Assembly (NCBI GenBank): GCA_027946555.1
Contig: JAPEVC010000032.1
Span: 1 to 64,000 of the forward strand
Reading direction: 5' to 3'
Source of the DNA: Gnomoniopsis sp. IMI 355080
Taxonomy: Eukaryota > Ascomycota > Sordariomycetes > Diaporthales > Gnomoniaceae
Length of the DNA: 64,000 bases
The notes beneath the pieces are model-generated. The model saw nothing but the letters and a program-made list of their open reading frames with translations, ran no database searches and had not been told where the DNA came from. Position numbers and translations under genes: made by a program. Shown one piece after another: positions 1 to 12,855 of this stretch. The stretch's first letter is position 1. Each line of letters begins with the position of its first letter.

Positions 1-144
1 CCACCCCCCGGGCCCTCATCCCCCGCCACTGTCCCTTTCGGGAATTTCCCTAGGATGGAAGTGTCTCGCTAGGTCACGCCTCAAAAGACAGCTGATCAAA
101 GACTCCGTTGATTATAAGATACTGACCCATGGGATTGGTTATAG

Positions 145-803
145 GTTTACGGCTACCTCTATCTCATGTTCACTAGCATCACCGAAGTGTTCCAGGAGTA
201 TTATAACTTCAGCACGCAGACCGCAGGGCTCGTTTTTCTCGGCCTCGGACTTGGTTCGATGGTCGGTTTGGCTATTTTCTCCATCACTTCGGACAAGCAT
301 CTCAAAAAGATGTCAGAGAAAGAGGGTCAAGGCATGAAGCCTGAATACCGATTGCAGCCGCTGCCCATAGGAGCCATACTCATGCCCGTGGGCTTTTTCA
401 TTTATGGCTGGACCGCCCAGTATAGAGTACACTGGATCGTACCCATTATCGGAACAGCTATCATAGGAGTTGGGAACTTGATCATCTTCATGTCTTTGCA
501 GATGTAAGTTCAGCCACGTTACTCACCTACCTGCTACCACTAAACAATGTCGCTGACTCATTCAGGTATCTCGTTGACGCATTCACTACCTACGCTGCCA
601 GTGCACTTGCCGCAAATACCGTTGTTAGGTCTATTGCTGGTGCTGTTCTTCCACTTGCTGGGCTGTCAATGTACGCTGCACTCGGTATAGGATGGGGCAA
701 CAGCCTCCTTGGTTTCATCGGATTAGCGATGCTGCCTGTGCCATTCCTAATCATCAAAAAGGGCGAGTGGCTGCGGACCAAGTTTGAAATGAAGAATTTG
801 TAA
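145..803 (+). CDS. MFS transporter (DHA1/multidrug type), 3' part only
   Basis: This is the C-terminal 198 residues of a 12-TM major facilitator, in two exons (145-503 and 566-803) joined across a 62-bp GTAAGT...CAG intron that splits a Met codon. The protein shows VYGYLYLMFTSI at its start, the loop segment PEYRLQPLPIGAILMPVGFF, then Y-L-V-D-A-F-T-T-Y-A-A-S-A and a C-terminal GWGNSLLGF helix, all typical of fungal DHA1 drug:H+ antiporters. An in-frame stop at 142-144 overlaps an acceptor AG at 143-144, with a TACTGAC branch site at 120-126, so an upstream intron ends at 144. The first ~120 bases do not encode a recognisable MFS segment in any frame, so the 5' exon is either outside the window or lost. 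Substrate unknown. Confidence 0.8.
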
Positions 804-2156
804 AGGTCACAAGTGGTGGCCAAGAAGCTTTCCCGAGGTCGTATTTGTACAACAAAGACATGCTTTTTTAGATCCGATAATCACACACATTTCAAGTTAA
901 ACCTTAGGGGTTCAATAACGTGCCGAGAGGGACGGCCCGGCGAGAAGATACAGGGTCACTTGGGTGAATAAAGTTAGCCAAGGCTTTCTTTTGAGCGATC
1001 CCGGTAGGAGATCGCAGTCTCAGGAGCAGTGACAATGGTCTAGCACGTTCGAGTCTCCCGTGCTTGCGCTCGTACACGTGAATGTGCCTTCGGGTTGCCA
1101 TATACCGGGGGTCTCAGATCAGACCGGCCGTTGATGCGTTTGAACCTGACTTGCGATGCAAAGAGTGGCGTATGGGATAGATTGGAGAGATGGGATATAG
1201 ATGGGATCGTGAAACGAGGTGAACTACGCAGGTGGTCTTGTTCGGTCCCAAGATTGGCTTCCCTTTGGGTGACTGATTTGGATCTGCCATCTCATCCCAT
1301 CTCTCCCTCACTCATACCTTTTCTTCGCTGTTAGCTAGCTTTGGGAAATCCACAAGGTTTGACCAAATGTGTCGGTCCCGATGTGGAACGCACGGTCGCG
1401 GTTTCTTTGCTGTTTCTCATGCGTAATAATGGTCCCTGATATGAGTCGTTGTTAATCGACACAGTGATCAACGGGTCCCCATATGAGGAGCGTTTACTCG
1501 CACGCAGTGGAGCGCTGTTGTTTCATGGGTTGTGTGGTTTCGTTTCATCTTGACCCCCCTCTTTGGAAGAGTCGCGGCTCCGCGGTAGTCTTGAGCTTGG
1601 CTAGAGAGCGCGCTCTTCAGAGTACCAAGGCTTGGCCTCGGCGGCAACCTGGTCAAACCCTGTCTTACAAGGCAGAGAATACTCGCCAGTACCATGACCC
1701 TTCCTTCAACACTGCTGCGAGAAATGTTTCCGGGGAAAAGGTCCAAGGAGAATAACCGCCCAACATCATGTACCGACTGGTTGCTCCTCGTCTCAGCATT
1801 CGGTCTTACCTTCCCTACAGATTTATTCATTGGGCCAATGCAATGTGACGGGACGTGCGATCTCCCAAACGTGGTTCAGGAGCCTTCATCACTTTCATGT
1901 GGCAATTCATTATGTGGGCTCAAAGTGCGCGGGTGGCCTAATAAGTAACCGTCGACGAGACCTTCGACTCGTGGTTGTGAATATTGTCTCTCCCCAAGCC
2001 TGGAGCTTGTTATCTCTTTCTCTTCTTTAGCATTGACGCTCTACTGTTCTCACTCCTTATTCTCTTAATCACGTACAATTGAGCTGGATCCTCTCATCTC
2101 ATTCCAATTACTCTAAATATCCCGGATACATAGGTACACAGTGACACGCGCCAAAA
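804..2156. other. intergenic, no gene seen
   Basis: Only short overlapping ORFs on both strands with no recognisable protein. The last ~150 bases before 2157 are rich in C and T on the + strand, as expected for the leader of the next gene. Confidence 0.5.
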
Positions 2157-2714
2157 ATGCAAACATTCACATCATTTCTACTCCTAGCTCTCTCAGCTAC
2201 GGCCCTCGCCTTCCCTACACAGCCAGGCCGCCGCACAACATGTGACGGCACCTCCACAAGCCCTTCTGCCGCACCTGTCGCGGCAGCAGGCTCAAACTCC
2301 ACCACCACCAGCGGTGCCATAAACCCGGCACTTGTACCAGACTTTGGCGTCGTGGCGGGCACAAACGAAGGAGCGCAACAAGCCGGCTCCTGTGATGGGT
2401 TTGCAGCGGCAACCAACGCCAAAGTACTGATCCCGTGTACTTGCCCGCCCAGCCGGGACAGCTTCCTGGCCGCGCTGAACAAGAACGTCGCCGCGGGTCA
2501 GGTGCAGGGCACGCCGGTCAAGTTCAACAACAATGCGGCTGACCAGAGCACCGCGACGAACCAGCAGCGGGGGACGGCAATGCTGGTGACGTTGCAGAAT
2601 CTGTTTGGCCCTGGTAAGGGCTGTCCTGCGGCGAGTGCGCCTAACTTTGCTGTGTTGCAGAAGTCGGGGACAGTTAGTTCGAAGTTGTTCGTAGGACCTG
2701 GTGCAACAGCATAA
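2157..2714 (+). CDS. small secreted protein, hypothetical
   Basis: The single-exon ORF encodes 185 residues. It starts with a clear signal peptide (MQTFTSFLLLALSATALA, cleavage near residue 18-20), followed by a Ser/Thr/Ala-rich stretch with an N-S-T glycosylation site and then a more ordered region with Cys-Thr-Cys-Pro-Pro-Ser-Arg-Asp, K-F-N-N-N and G-K-G-C. The mature protein has few cysteines (about five), so it is not a classic knottin. The overall form resembles small secreted proteins that are widespread in ascomycetes and have no assigned function. I do not recognise a catalytic motif. It could act in the cell wall or as an apoplastic protein; this is inference only. Confidence 0.75.
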   Translation: MQTFTSFLLLALSATALAFPTQPGRRTTCDGTSTSPSAAPVAAAGSNSTTTSGAINPALVPDFGVVAGTNEGAQQAGSCDGFAAATNAKVLIPCTCPPSRDSFLAALNKNVAAGQVQGTPVKFNNNAADQSTATNQQRGTAMLVTLQNLFGPGKGCPAASAPNFAVLQKSGTVSSKLFVGPGATA

Positions 2715-5288
2715 TAGCTGCGAGAGAGAAAGGGCACAGGAGAGATACATCTGGGGGAGAGGGAGGCTATTCTTGTACAATTTGGACGACTTCAGCTTTG
2801 GGCGTCGGGACATTCATGGAAACTCTGAGAGGACCAATTATTTATCAAGTCCATTTGGGCTTTGAGACTCTTTGTAGCAGTAATCGAGCTACTTATCATT
2901 TCATCTTGTCTGGATCTTCTCAGCGAGTGAAGGCACCATGCATTTGTATAAGATTAAGGAAATACTTAGGTACTTCCCGGCATTTCACAGGCTCAGGGAT
3001 GCACCTATACCCCTGAAAAACATCATTTAATATGGATGTATACTTTGAAAGTAGTCCAAAAGGGAACGGAGGATCGACACCGAATAGGTTTTTTATAATC
3101 AGCATTACTTTATCAGCTCTTATGGAGATCCATCACCAGGATCTCCGCAGGTTTGAAATATAACGTGGCTTGGCAAGGTGTTCACCAGCAACCTTTCACC
3201 ACCAATTGAACGGCCCGGTGTGCTCAGAGCATAACATTGAAATTTGGGAAAAGATCAGAACGCCACCTGCACAAATCCCTAATCAGCTTCATCGTCATTC
3301 TAGGGGGCGATGTGTCAAGAATCTGTGGCAATGAACAGCGTGGCAATACAAATATAGAAGCTCTCCCGAGGTCCGAAAATGTGATAGTCAGATCAAGAAC
3401 AGTCAAATCAAGAATAGAAAGGACAGGATACTGACAGAACTGGTCCGAGAATCGAAATCTGAGAACCGGAAAAAGCGGCACAAAGACATTTGGCTGTCTG
3501 TGCTTCAGGTTGCTAGAGATCACATTTTTCGCGCGCAATGTCTCAACTTGAATGTTGTAATCTTTGTCTCTCTACGCCCACGTGTCGTACATCTCAATCA
3601 AATCAGAGCTGGCGTCCGTATAAGTAGAGGATTGTATATATTCGAAAGGGCCTGAAGTCATGGGGTGGGTTTCCGATTCTGCCACAAAAACCCAGTCCAC
3701 TTCATCATGCCTATTCAAGCTGAAAGTAGCTGCATAGGAGAGACTTTAACCTTTCGGCAGACTTTTAGTCTTTCCATCTTGTATCTCATTCTTTGAAGCC
3801 GATAAATCCTGGAAATAATATACATATTAGAGTTTTCGGAAGTAGGCTTCGTCCGCCTTTTGCAACTCAGCTCCAAATTCTTCCTTTCGTGGAATCAGCT
3901 CTAGGAAACGATTATGGCATTCATGGGCACCAAAGGACTGCAAACAGACAGGCATATCAGCCCCGACTTTCAGAGGTTTCAGTGGCCTGCTGTAGGCTCG
4001 CTTGATCACATGCGACAATGGTCTTTCGAGCAAGGTACTACGAGCCTGCAGGAGCGAGCATACCGATATGGATTCCAACCCGAGGCGCCTCCTTTGTCTC
4101 CAAGGTCGCGACTGGTTCATATTGCCTTTGGAGAGCCCGTAGCATCACCAACAACGGTATTGAGCCGCGCGCCGCTGTATACCCTGGATGACGAGCCCCG
4201 ATATACCAACGAGTTCCCAATCGATTTCCATCACGGTATGTTGCATCCCGTGACATATGTAATCCAAATCGGGTATTGGCTGACTACGAGCCAGAAGACA
4301 CAACCGTCGGTCTTGGAGAGGACCAAGCCAAGAAGACTTCTGAGTCTTCCACATCATCCCAGTGCTACAGCTGCGGTTCAAGCTGTCAGGAAACCCAAAG
4401 CCGCCTTCCATTTGATGACAGCTCACACTGGTTCATCGACGTCCATGACGGCATCAGGAGAAAGGTGGCATATGTTTTTTGTTCCATGTGTATCGAAATC
4501 TTCATAAAACAGCTTCATCGTCCACCTCATCCAGGTTGTGGGCATCTTCCATTGTTGTCACTGCCGTCCTGTGAAGAGGAATGTCAGTCAATGTTCTGCG
4601 GGCGCTGTCGCGTTGACATGGGCCGAACTTGAAAGTCATGGGAGGCAGAGCGAACGAAGCAAGTTTCTTGGTATAGGAGCAAAATTTCCAAGGGTCTAGT
4701 GTGGAAAAGTGAAGGTTTTTGGCTTGATAGGAAGAGGCCTGTTTTATATATATACTTTCGAGAAGCCACCAAAATTTTCGTATTTAATTACGAAAATGTG
4801 TTCGACAGAATCTTAGCTATTGGCCATACCCATGGCCGAGTATTGGATAAGGGGCCTGGATCTTCCGATTGCCTACCCAAGTAGAGCGACTGGAAATCCA
4901 AGTCTCTTCGAACCCTTGTGAACAACTCACGGGATCGACCCCTAAGGTGCTCCTCTGGTCGCGCCTATCAGTGTATAAAGCGCCGCAGACAAGATCATGA
5001 GCCTGGCAAATTATGATAACATGTTGCACGTGTTTCAATGGGAAACAAAATCTATTATCATGATCTATTGGTTGTTGTTGAAATTCCCCAAGCGCTCATG
5101 ACGCACGCCAAAGAACCTTGGAACTGGTCCTTACGCGTCTGTCTAATAAAGTGTCGATATATGACTTCTGAACCAACTTCATGCTCCAACTTTATGCATG
5201 GCAACAAAACAAGTCCCTCTTCGTATAAGCGGATGCTGTGATTTGGTTCGTAACGTTGTAAATGTAAAATGTGTGTTGAAGTCTGCTT
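2715..5288. other. intergenic, 2.6 kb, one doubtful ORF pair
   Basis: No family is recognisable. Two overlapping + strand ORFs (3914-4507, 197 codons, and 4276-4632, 118 codons with nine cysteines) are the only stretches with protein-like composition, but the best splice between them breaks frame, so neither is called a gene. Confidence 0.4.
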
Positions 5289-6827
5289 TTAATCCCGAGT
5301 GTATTTGGAGAATTTACGCCACTTCTGACCGTATAAGAACACCGAAATGGGAATAGGCATTGTGGCGGCAGAGATTAGAGCGAGGATGGACATTCCCCAG
5401 CCATAACCAAGGCTTTTCAACGCAGGTTGCGCGGCCAAGGGGAGGAAGGTTCCCATTAGGCAACGTGTCACAATCAAGGCCGTGATCGAGCTGGCTGAAT
5501 AGAGGCCAAAAGCATCCACAACATATGCCATCACGGGAATAAATGTCAGCATCAAAAATGTTCCCATGATTCCCGTGGACAGCAGCAGCAGTGCAACGTG
5601 CAAGCGGTACTGTGCTACCCAGCCATACATTACGACGGTCATGGGAAATACGATGGCTCCCACTATGACTAACGGGAGACGATACTCTGGCTGACCAATG
5701 CCGTCGTTGGCGTCTCGAAGTTTGACGTAGACTCTATCAAGCAGAAGATTGATAATGGCGACGCCTAGGGCAGAACCGATACCTGGTATTCAAGTCAGCA
5801 AAATGACCTTACAAGGGACGAAACGGGATGGCTTACTGAATATGATGAATGCGAGCCCCGTTTCAGCCGGCGTGAAGTGATACAAGTCCTGCAAGATGCC
5901 AGGCAGAGTTGTGCTCATGATGTAGAAAAAGCTGAAGAGGAAGGATCCATAAAAGGACAAGATCTGTAGCACGAAACTGCTTTTGAGTACCATCAGTGGA
6001 CGCATAGCAGAATCCCAGAGAACACGCCAGCTATGTTCTTCCTTCTTCAGATCGAATGCACTCCGCAGGGCCGGGTTCCCCGTTTCCTTTCTCAGGCGCG
6101 CAGCTTTCCGTTGCAAGATTGGGATTTTATATGTCTCGCGAAAAAGGGTCAAGAAGAGCACCTCCAACACGACGGCCAGTGCCACTGACAGCCACATGCC
6201 CATCCTCCATCCCGCGCTTTGGGAGATGGCGCCCGCAATGGCAGGACCAACGGCTCCTCCAGTGAGAGGTGCAAGCTGGATGAGACTCATTGCCGCGCCT
6301 CGTTTCTCAGATGGAAATAAGTCGCCCACAATCGCCGGGCTCAAGACATTCGAGGCAACGGCAGCGCCTGTGAGAGCGCGAGCCACAATCAGGATGGTCG
6401 TGGTCGGACTCAGTGCGGAGAGGGCGGTGAAAGCGATGAACAGAACGTTGGCCGCGTTCAATACCGGCCATCTGCCGAATAGCTCTGACAGTGGCGCGAT
6501 AAAGACAGGCCCGGCTGCCTCTCCCAACTCCCAGATGGTCACCAGCAGAACCATGGTTTCGCTGGATCCAGCACCGTGCTCGAGATCGTCGACGATGATA
6601 TTGGCGATGGGCACTACAGATATACAAGTGAAGGTGACGGTAAAAGCCATTGCGGCTAGTAATGAGACAATGCCCCATTTGTAAGCCGCAGTCCAGTCCA
6701 TTGGGTTCTCCGGGTCGCCATTGGGATCGAAGTCGACGGTATCTTTACTCGGCACTCCCAGAATTTGTTGGTCATTCCCGGGGATCGCTGTGGCCTCGTC
6801 CGGAAGCAGAGGCGTTGTCTCGTCCAT
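5289..6827 (-). CDS. MFS transporter (DHA1/multidrug type)
   Basis: The gene has two exons, 6827-5837 and 5782-5289. The 54-bp intron starts GTAAGC, has a TGCTGAC branch site and ends CCAG; the joined frame encodes 494 residues. The start chosen is ATG at 6827 (MDETTPLLPDEA), because the in-frame upstream extension looks like leader sequence. The protein has a hydrophilic N-terminus ending in a typical GDPENPMDW motif before TM1. It also has the DHA1 signatures ELFGRWPVL (loop 2-3), ARALTGAA (TM4), GDLFPSEKRGAAMS and APLTGGAVGPAIAG (TM5 antiporter motif), and the C-half motif VVDAFGLYSASSI. The family is proton-coupled drug or metabolite exporters of the plasma membrane. It has the same architecture as the partial gene at the left edge. 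The transported compound cannot be told from sequence. Confidence 0.9.
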
Positions 6828-9800
6828 GGTCACTTGAACTCCCAGATATTGCCCGTGACACTGGCTGAGGACGGCGACGTTGTTCAATGAAGAAGGAATG
6901 CGAAGAGTTGTACACCGCCAGTAAAGCAGTACTATTAAATAAACCCTCCCAACAAGGACCTTCGTATGTGCATTGATTCTGTCAAGGCCGGGACCGGATC
7001 TAGGGTGTTCGCCTCTGTAGCGGCCAAACCCGCGTTGCAGATGTATTCCGTGTGCGGAGTTTGATAAGGCGTGCTTGTCGCAAAATGGGAAAAAGAAAGG
7101 GTCCACGAAAGGGCGCTTGTGGCTAGGGCTGTTGTGGCTGAGTCATATTCTTTTTTTTGGGGCCCTTTTGGGTAATCAATCTTACTGTACTTGAGTGAGT
7201 CAGAGCAACATAAATTCACAGACATTACATAGTATATAGCAGCTTCTGAAAAAGAAGGAGGATGACTGATGGTGTTTGCGCTCACTTAAAGATCATCAAA
7301 TACCAAGAATCGCAGGCTCCCGAGCTCGATTGTAGGCTTTGACTCCAAATAACCAAGAGCCAACAAGACCCACCTGATGCTCAATGCTCCGTCTGGACGA
7401 ACAATCAACTTTGGAAGTCTGAAAACAAGCATCTGCCGCCTGGCCGTGTCAACGTAATCCTCAACGTTAGTTACAGTCTCCACAGTAGCTTTCTATGTCG
7501 CCGGACAACAAAAAAGATGGGCTATCACCCGCGCAGCCAAAATTGACTTGAAGATTGATTCAGGAGGCTGTCAAGTCCCATGAGACTATCAAAGTACGCT
7601 TATACAGCAGATGGACGGTAAGTTTGCCTCGAACCGCGTGATACAAAAAAAAAAGAAAGCCCGAGTATTGTGAATTACAGACAAGAGACTGGTACACGAG
7701 GATCTATTGCGTCTGCTCAACTGTGCGGACAACCACTCGACCGTTGTCGTCAAAGCTAATGGCATGGAAACATTGACACGGAGGCTTTGATACTTTGGTA
7801 GTAACCTAACAGGCGACTAATCGTAGTTACTTGTATTCAGGGGTGATCGTCTCCTCTAGAGCCGTCTAGTAACGCATGGTGTATGTTTTCTTCTCTTCTT
7901 GTTTTTCTATCGGCCAGAAGGAGGGTCTTCTTCCCGCGCCGCTCTCTGAATCGTTGGTGGAGTACATTGTCAGAGTCCTATTCCAAGACCATTGCCTACC
8001 CTACCTCTCGTAGACTGGCAATGGAACAGAACTGGGCCGTCTGAGGGGCTTTCTGTCCAGACAAGAGCTATGGGCTTCACTCCGCACACATAAGTCCAGA
8101 TCGAGTCTTGCGATATACTGGGCTGTCTGACTTTGCTTGTTAAAAAAAATAAAAAAATAAAAAAAGGTCACCTCGGGAATGCAGTATCCCTTTCCCGGAA
8201 CAGTGACAAGATCTGAGGTAAAGTTTACCGAGGCGAGTACGAGAGCGTTGGGGCGTTCTGCATTTACGCCTCTCTGGCGAAGAGCAAATCATGTGGTGGC
8301 GGCCAAGTGGTCAAAGTGGCGGCCGAAGAAGCCCACGGAACGCTGAGAAAGCAGTGGCCGTTAAATCACGATGTGGTTTAGTTTTGAGTGATCTTTGACA
8401 ATCTGGGCCGGCGAGACTGCCCCTTTGCTGTTTTCTTCCCGTCCAAATTCCCGAGAGCGTGGCTTCGAAGATTCACAATGGATGGATGGCTTCGAAATTG
8501 GGCGAGCGGGTAGCTGTGAGACTTCTCCTCGTCTGGCCCCTTTCGCGTGAGCTGTGCCGAGAGTTTGTGCAACACTACATTTGGGCAGGGACAATGTCTC
8601 AGAGGCCATGCAGATTGCATGTGGTGCTTGCCGCTTTATACATTGGTACTCGGTTCGAGATACCTGATGACAGAATCACCTCTTTCTTTCTTCCCGAGAC
8701 AATATTTCGGACTCAATCAAGCTGCGGTGAATACCTAGGTAGGTATCTTGTTGCCACCACTCATCAACGAGATCTTTTGCCTTTCAAGCTGGCGCCGAAA
8801 CAGAAACAGTTCCGACACCGAGATCTGGATCATCGTGAAGGTCTCAAGCCTATGGGGCATCGCCCCCCCCCCTTAACCGCCCGAAGCATTCCGGCATGAT
8901 ACGTCCGGGTCTTTTCTTACATACCTTTTGTTCTTCCTTTGTTATGCTGTCTCTAAGATGCAGCTGAATCTCCTTGAGTCGGCCGTACTGCATCGAGCTG
9001 AATCTTGGCAGGCCGAGCAGCTGCCCTGAGACAGAGACAGCATTGGATACTAATTGGATTTCGATCGAAATCTCGGTCTCGGTCTACCTCAGAAGCTCGG
9101 GAGGAAGCAGGATGCTGGGGAGAGAGTAGACAAGAATTCCTAGGCACGGATAGTGATACATAGTAGAGCTGTTGACCTCTCCAAGGAGATCTGGGGAGTC
9201 CATGGGTGGAGTAGTTTGGCGGCACAGTTCACAACGTCATGTACCCCTGAGCTGGAACAAGCCAGGAGACTGATGTGGTGCAACGACGATGCAGCTACTC
9301 CATCACACCCAGCGAGCATGTTCTCGAATCCTGGCTATTCGGAGGACCCCGCTGGCTGGGTCTGGGAGCATCGAGTGCAATGTGCCGGCATGATCTTGCA
9401 TCCAGGTGACACAAAGATTGGCGAGGACCGTTGGATTGATGGGCAGCCATGTTCGAACGTGCAGATGTCGGGCGCTGCGAAAGCGAGATTGACAGCACGC
9501 CGTGGCTTTGTGGTCTGCGCTGGAGGGCACGGGCACGGCATGGGAGAGGTAGTACGGCTGTGCAGAGGGCCGTAGTATGTCTCACTCATGTTTGTCCCTT
9601 GTCCACGCCCAGCATGGGGGAGACCCGGGAACAGACTCATTTCCTACTTGATCGTTGTGTTCCCTGGTTTCGCCGCGGTGGTGGTTGAAGGAGTCCCAAG
9701 CCGGAGGAAAAGGGGAAGTGTTTCCTCCCGCTCCGTAAGTGTCTGTGATTCGTGCGCCAAAAGAAAAAGAAAAAAGGGAAAGAAAGAAAAAAAAAAAGGC

Positions 9801-10884
9801 CCCGATCCTTGAGATCGTGACTAATAAGGCTAGAACAAAGATCGTGGTGTTGACAATTTCGGCCGTATCCGCGCCATCGGTGATGTCCACCAGCAAGGAC
9901 AAACCACAGCACATGGACAGGGGCGGCAAGGGCCACAGAGCAGGGTCTTGCATGGATCCACTTGCCGATGCACTAGAGCCGAAGAAGAGAAGTTTCTCGC
10001 TGATGATGGCAAGGCACAGAGAGAGAGAGAAAAACTATTCTTGAATTTGCCGGCCGGGAGCAAGGTTGTTGATGAGGGATTGAAATGAAGGCAGAGTTGG
10101 CCTGTGGGCATTTTATCTTCCCCGTCCCAGGGTGAGTTCGTCCCAAGGAGCGTTTCAAGCAAGTATTTTGTTGTTTCTCGAGTAGGAAATTGGGATTTGG
10201 GACAGGGAAAGCTTCTTACTATTATTCCTGTCTTTCAGGGCTTGGTAGTGAAAAACCACTCGTGTCTTTATTGAAAGTGGTCAGTGTGTTCGCAACCTTA
10301 AAGAAGTGGATTCTCTTGTTTTCACAGGGCCAAAAGCGCTGCTCAAGTCGACCTGGTGGGCTGAGCAACACAATCCGGGCTTGCGCCCCCTTCGACTAAG
10401 CCAGCTGTAAAGTTGTCCCATCAACCCCATCTTCCCAGCTCGCCAGAATCTCGAAAAGACTGAGACCTGTCTTGCGCCTTGCCGAGACACTTCCCGCATC
10501 ACCGTTCACCACACTACAGCGCAGTTCTACGGATCACTTTATAGCCCACACAATATAGTTGTGGGTCCTGTCCTGTCTTGCTCCAAGGGTTTACAAGTCG
10601 TACTTGCCCTTCGTTTTTCGCCTGCCAGAACCCAGAGTGGCTGCATCGTAGTGGCCACTTTTCCCCTCGGCTGTCTCTGTTGGACATTGAAAAGATAGCC
10701 CAGTCCCACGCCGGGACAGTCGGACTTCACAGCAGGACGACAGGCGTCGTTCGGAGAGAGATCGTACGAACATTGGACACAAGTCACGCCATCACAGAAG
10801 CATGACGATCTCGCTCCTGAGCAGGTCCGCCTTATTTCGTCCCGTCCTCCTCCCTCTTCGATTCTCTCTTCTTTCAGCAATCTA
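6828..10884. other. gene-poor region, 4 kb
   Basis: Only short ORFs without recognisable content on either strand. It holds A-rich tracts (8142-8165 and 9759-9797), a run of ten C at 8863-8872 and one perfect TACCTAGGTA palindrome at 8732-8741. The stretch from about 10500 to 10884 is C/T-rich and is probably the leader of the gene at 10885. Confidence 0.5.
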
Positions 10885-12514
10885 ATGGATTGCACTCCTT
10901 CCGATGCAGAGGACAGCTGCTACAAACACCACCCTCAGTACCGCAACACTTTCTCATCCACCATTACGGACGGCTTTAGATCTGATGCGTCCGGAGATTT
11001 GGAAAAGTTCGACTCACGCCACGACGACGACGAGATTCAAATCAATCGAGAGCAGCAAAATGAGAATGAGAAACACGACGACAACGGCACCGACAATTTG
11101 AGTGCTCAGACGACCTCGACCACACATCACCATGCGTCGCAAGCAACATCAAGGCTCCCTGAGCGGGTGGCCTCGCGAATGTCAGGGTCCTCGGCCTTGA
11201 CCTTCCCAGAAGGTGGCCTGGCTGGATGGTTGGCGGTGTTCGCGTCCTTCTGCGCCATGCTCTCAATATTCGGTCTCATCAACTCATCAGCTGTATTTGA
11301 ATCGTATTTCTCGACTCACCAACTGAAAGACTACAGCTCATCTCAGATTGGGTGGATTTTCAGCTTATACCTGTTCATGGTCTTCTTCGTGGGCATCCAT
11401 ATTGGGCCTATCTTTGATCGTCATGGCCCACGATGGCTGGTCTTGTGCGGGAATCTGTTCATGGTGCTGAGTCTGATGCTCTTGGGCTTTTGTACGGGTG
11501 AGTATGCGACACATGTAAAATATTGCAAATGAACTTCTCTGACCTCTTACAGAGTACTATCAGATTCTACTCACCTATTCGGTGCTGGGTGGTCTCGGCG
11601 GCGCCCTTCTCAATTCCCCGGCCTACGGCACCATTGCCCACCACTTCGACAAACGCCGTGGCTTTGCAACAGGTATCGCCAGCACGGCTGGTGGCATAGG
11701 TGGTATCATCTTCCCAATCATGCTGCAGAGGCTTCTGCCCCAGCTGGGCTTTGCGTGGAGCACCCGGATCCTCGGCTTCATCATGTTGGCCCTTGCAGTC
11801 CCCCAAAACCTCTGGATCAAGTCGCGGCTCCCACCTCGTCGTGAGATTAAGAACTCGGGTACGAGTGCGGAGCCTCGAACTTGGTATCACAAGCTTTCCA
11901 GGTTCCTGCCAAACTTTAGCGTATTCCACGACCCGAAGTTCGCCTTTGCTGCTGCTGGCATCTTCTTCATGGAGTGGGGTCTCTTCATTCCGCTCACATT
12001 CATTGTGTCCTACGCCGCGGACAACGGTCAGAACGCGAATTCCTCCTACACAGTCCTATCCTACCTTAATGCCGGCTCCGTCATCGGCCGCTTCCTCCCT
12101 GGCTTCTTGTCCGACCGCTTCGGCCGATTCAACGTCATCATCGTGACCATCTCGCTGTGTTGTGCGACGGTGCTTGGATTATGGCTGCCGGCGAATAGCT
12201 CTCAATCCTTGACTATATCTTTTGCGGTACTTTTCGGCTTTGCGAGTGGGAGCAACCTTGGTCTTGTCCCTGTATGTCTGGGCCAGCTGTGTGACTCGCG
12301 GGAATTCGCGCGATACATGACCACAGCGAACTTCTTGGCTAGTTTCGGTACCTTGACGAGCCCACCCATAGGCGGGGCTCTACTCGGTCTAGGAGGCGAC
12401 AAGGGCTGGATGGCACTCATCCTCTTCTCAGGGCTGTCGTATGGCATTGCCTTTGTATGCTATTTATCTGCTCGAGTTCTGGCCGTGGGTTGGAACGTGA
12501 GAAAGATTTATTGA
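10885..12514 (+). CDS. MFS monocarboxylate-type transporter
   Basis: Exon 1 is 10885-11497 and exon 2 is 11553-12514. The 55-bp intron starts GTGAGT and ends ACAG, and splicing gives the family motif GFCTEYYQ. The product has 524 residues. The first ~110 residues are a hydrophilic tail with acidic and His/Thr-rich stretches, followed by FPEGGLAGWLAVFASF at TM1, characteristic of fungal MCH-type (SLC16-like) carriers. Further motifs are PIFDRHGPRWL, KRRGFATGIASTAGGIGG and the late GRFLPGFLSDRFGRFN. These carriers sit in the plasma or vacuolar membrane; yeast Mch proteins do not move classical monocarboxylates, so the substrate is open. A C/T-rich leader precedes the ATG. Confidence 0.9.
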
Positions 12515-12855
12515 CCTGGCACGAGCGGCAGTCATCTTCTCTTCTGACAAATAACTTAATACTGGTCGGCGTTGTGGATAAGGATCTGGAGCATAAAAGA
12601 ATTGTTGCATTTTGCTAGTGGCCTCGCGGTACACACAGCATTGGAAGTGTATTGTAGATTATTCAGTTTCCAGAAGCATGGTCTGCGGATCCTGCAAGAT
12701 ACCACTGATATTGTACATTATATAAGCATGTAAGCTTTCACCTAACTCCCAATTGCAATTACTTTTACATGAACGCCTACCTAGGTATGTACTCTACTTT
12801 TACAGGAGCCCATCAGCATCGACATCACGTCTTCCCCCCTAGGATGTCGTGCGGC
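12515..12855. other. intergenic
   Basis: Short 3' spacer between two convergent genes. It contains one TACCTAGGTA palindrome at 12778-12787; nothing else stands out. Confidence 0.5.

Noticed and set aside
3914..4632. Two overlapping + strand ORFs, the second with nine cysteines
   Set aside because: The only sensible splice between them (GTATGT at the end of the first, acceptor at TACGAG) is out of phase, and neither resembles a known family.
8142..9797. A-rich tracts as possible transposon tails
   Set aside because: No reverse transcriptase, target-site duplication or internal promoter seen nearby.
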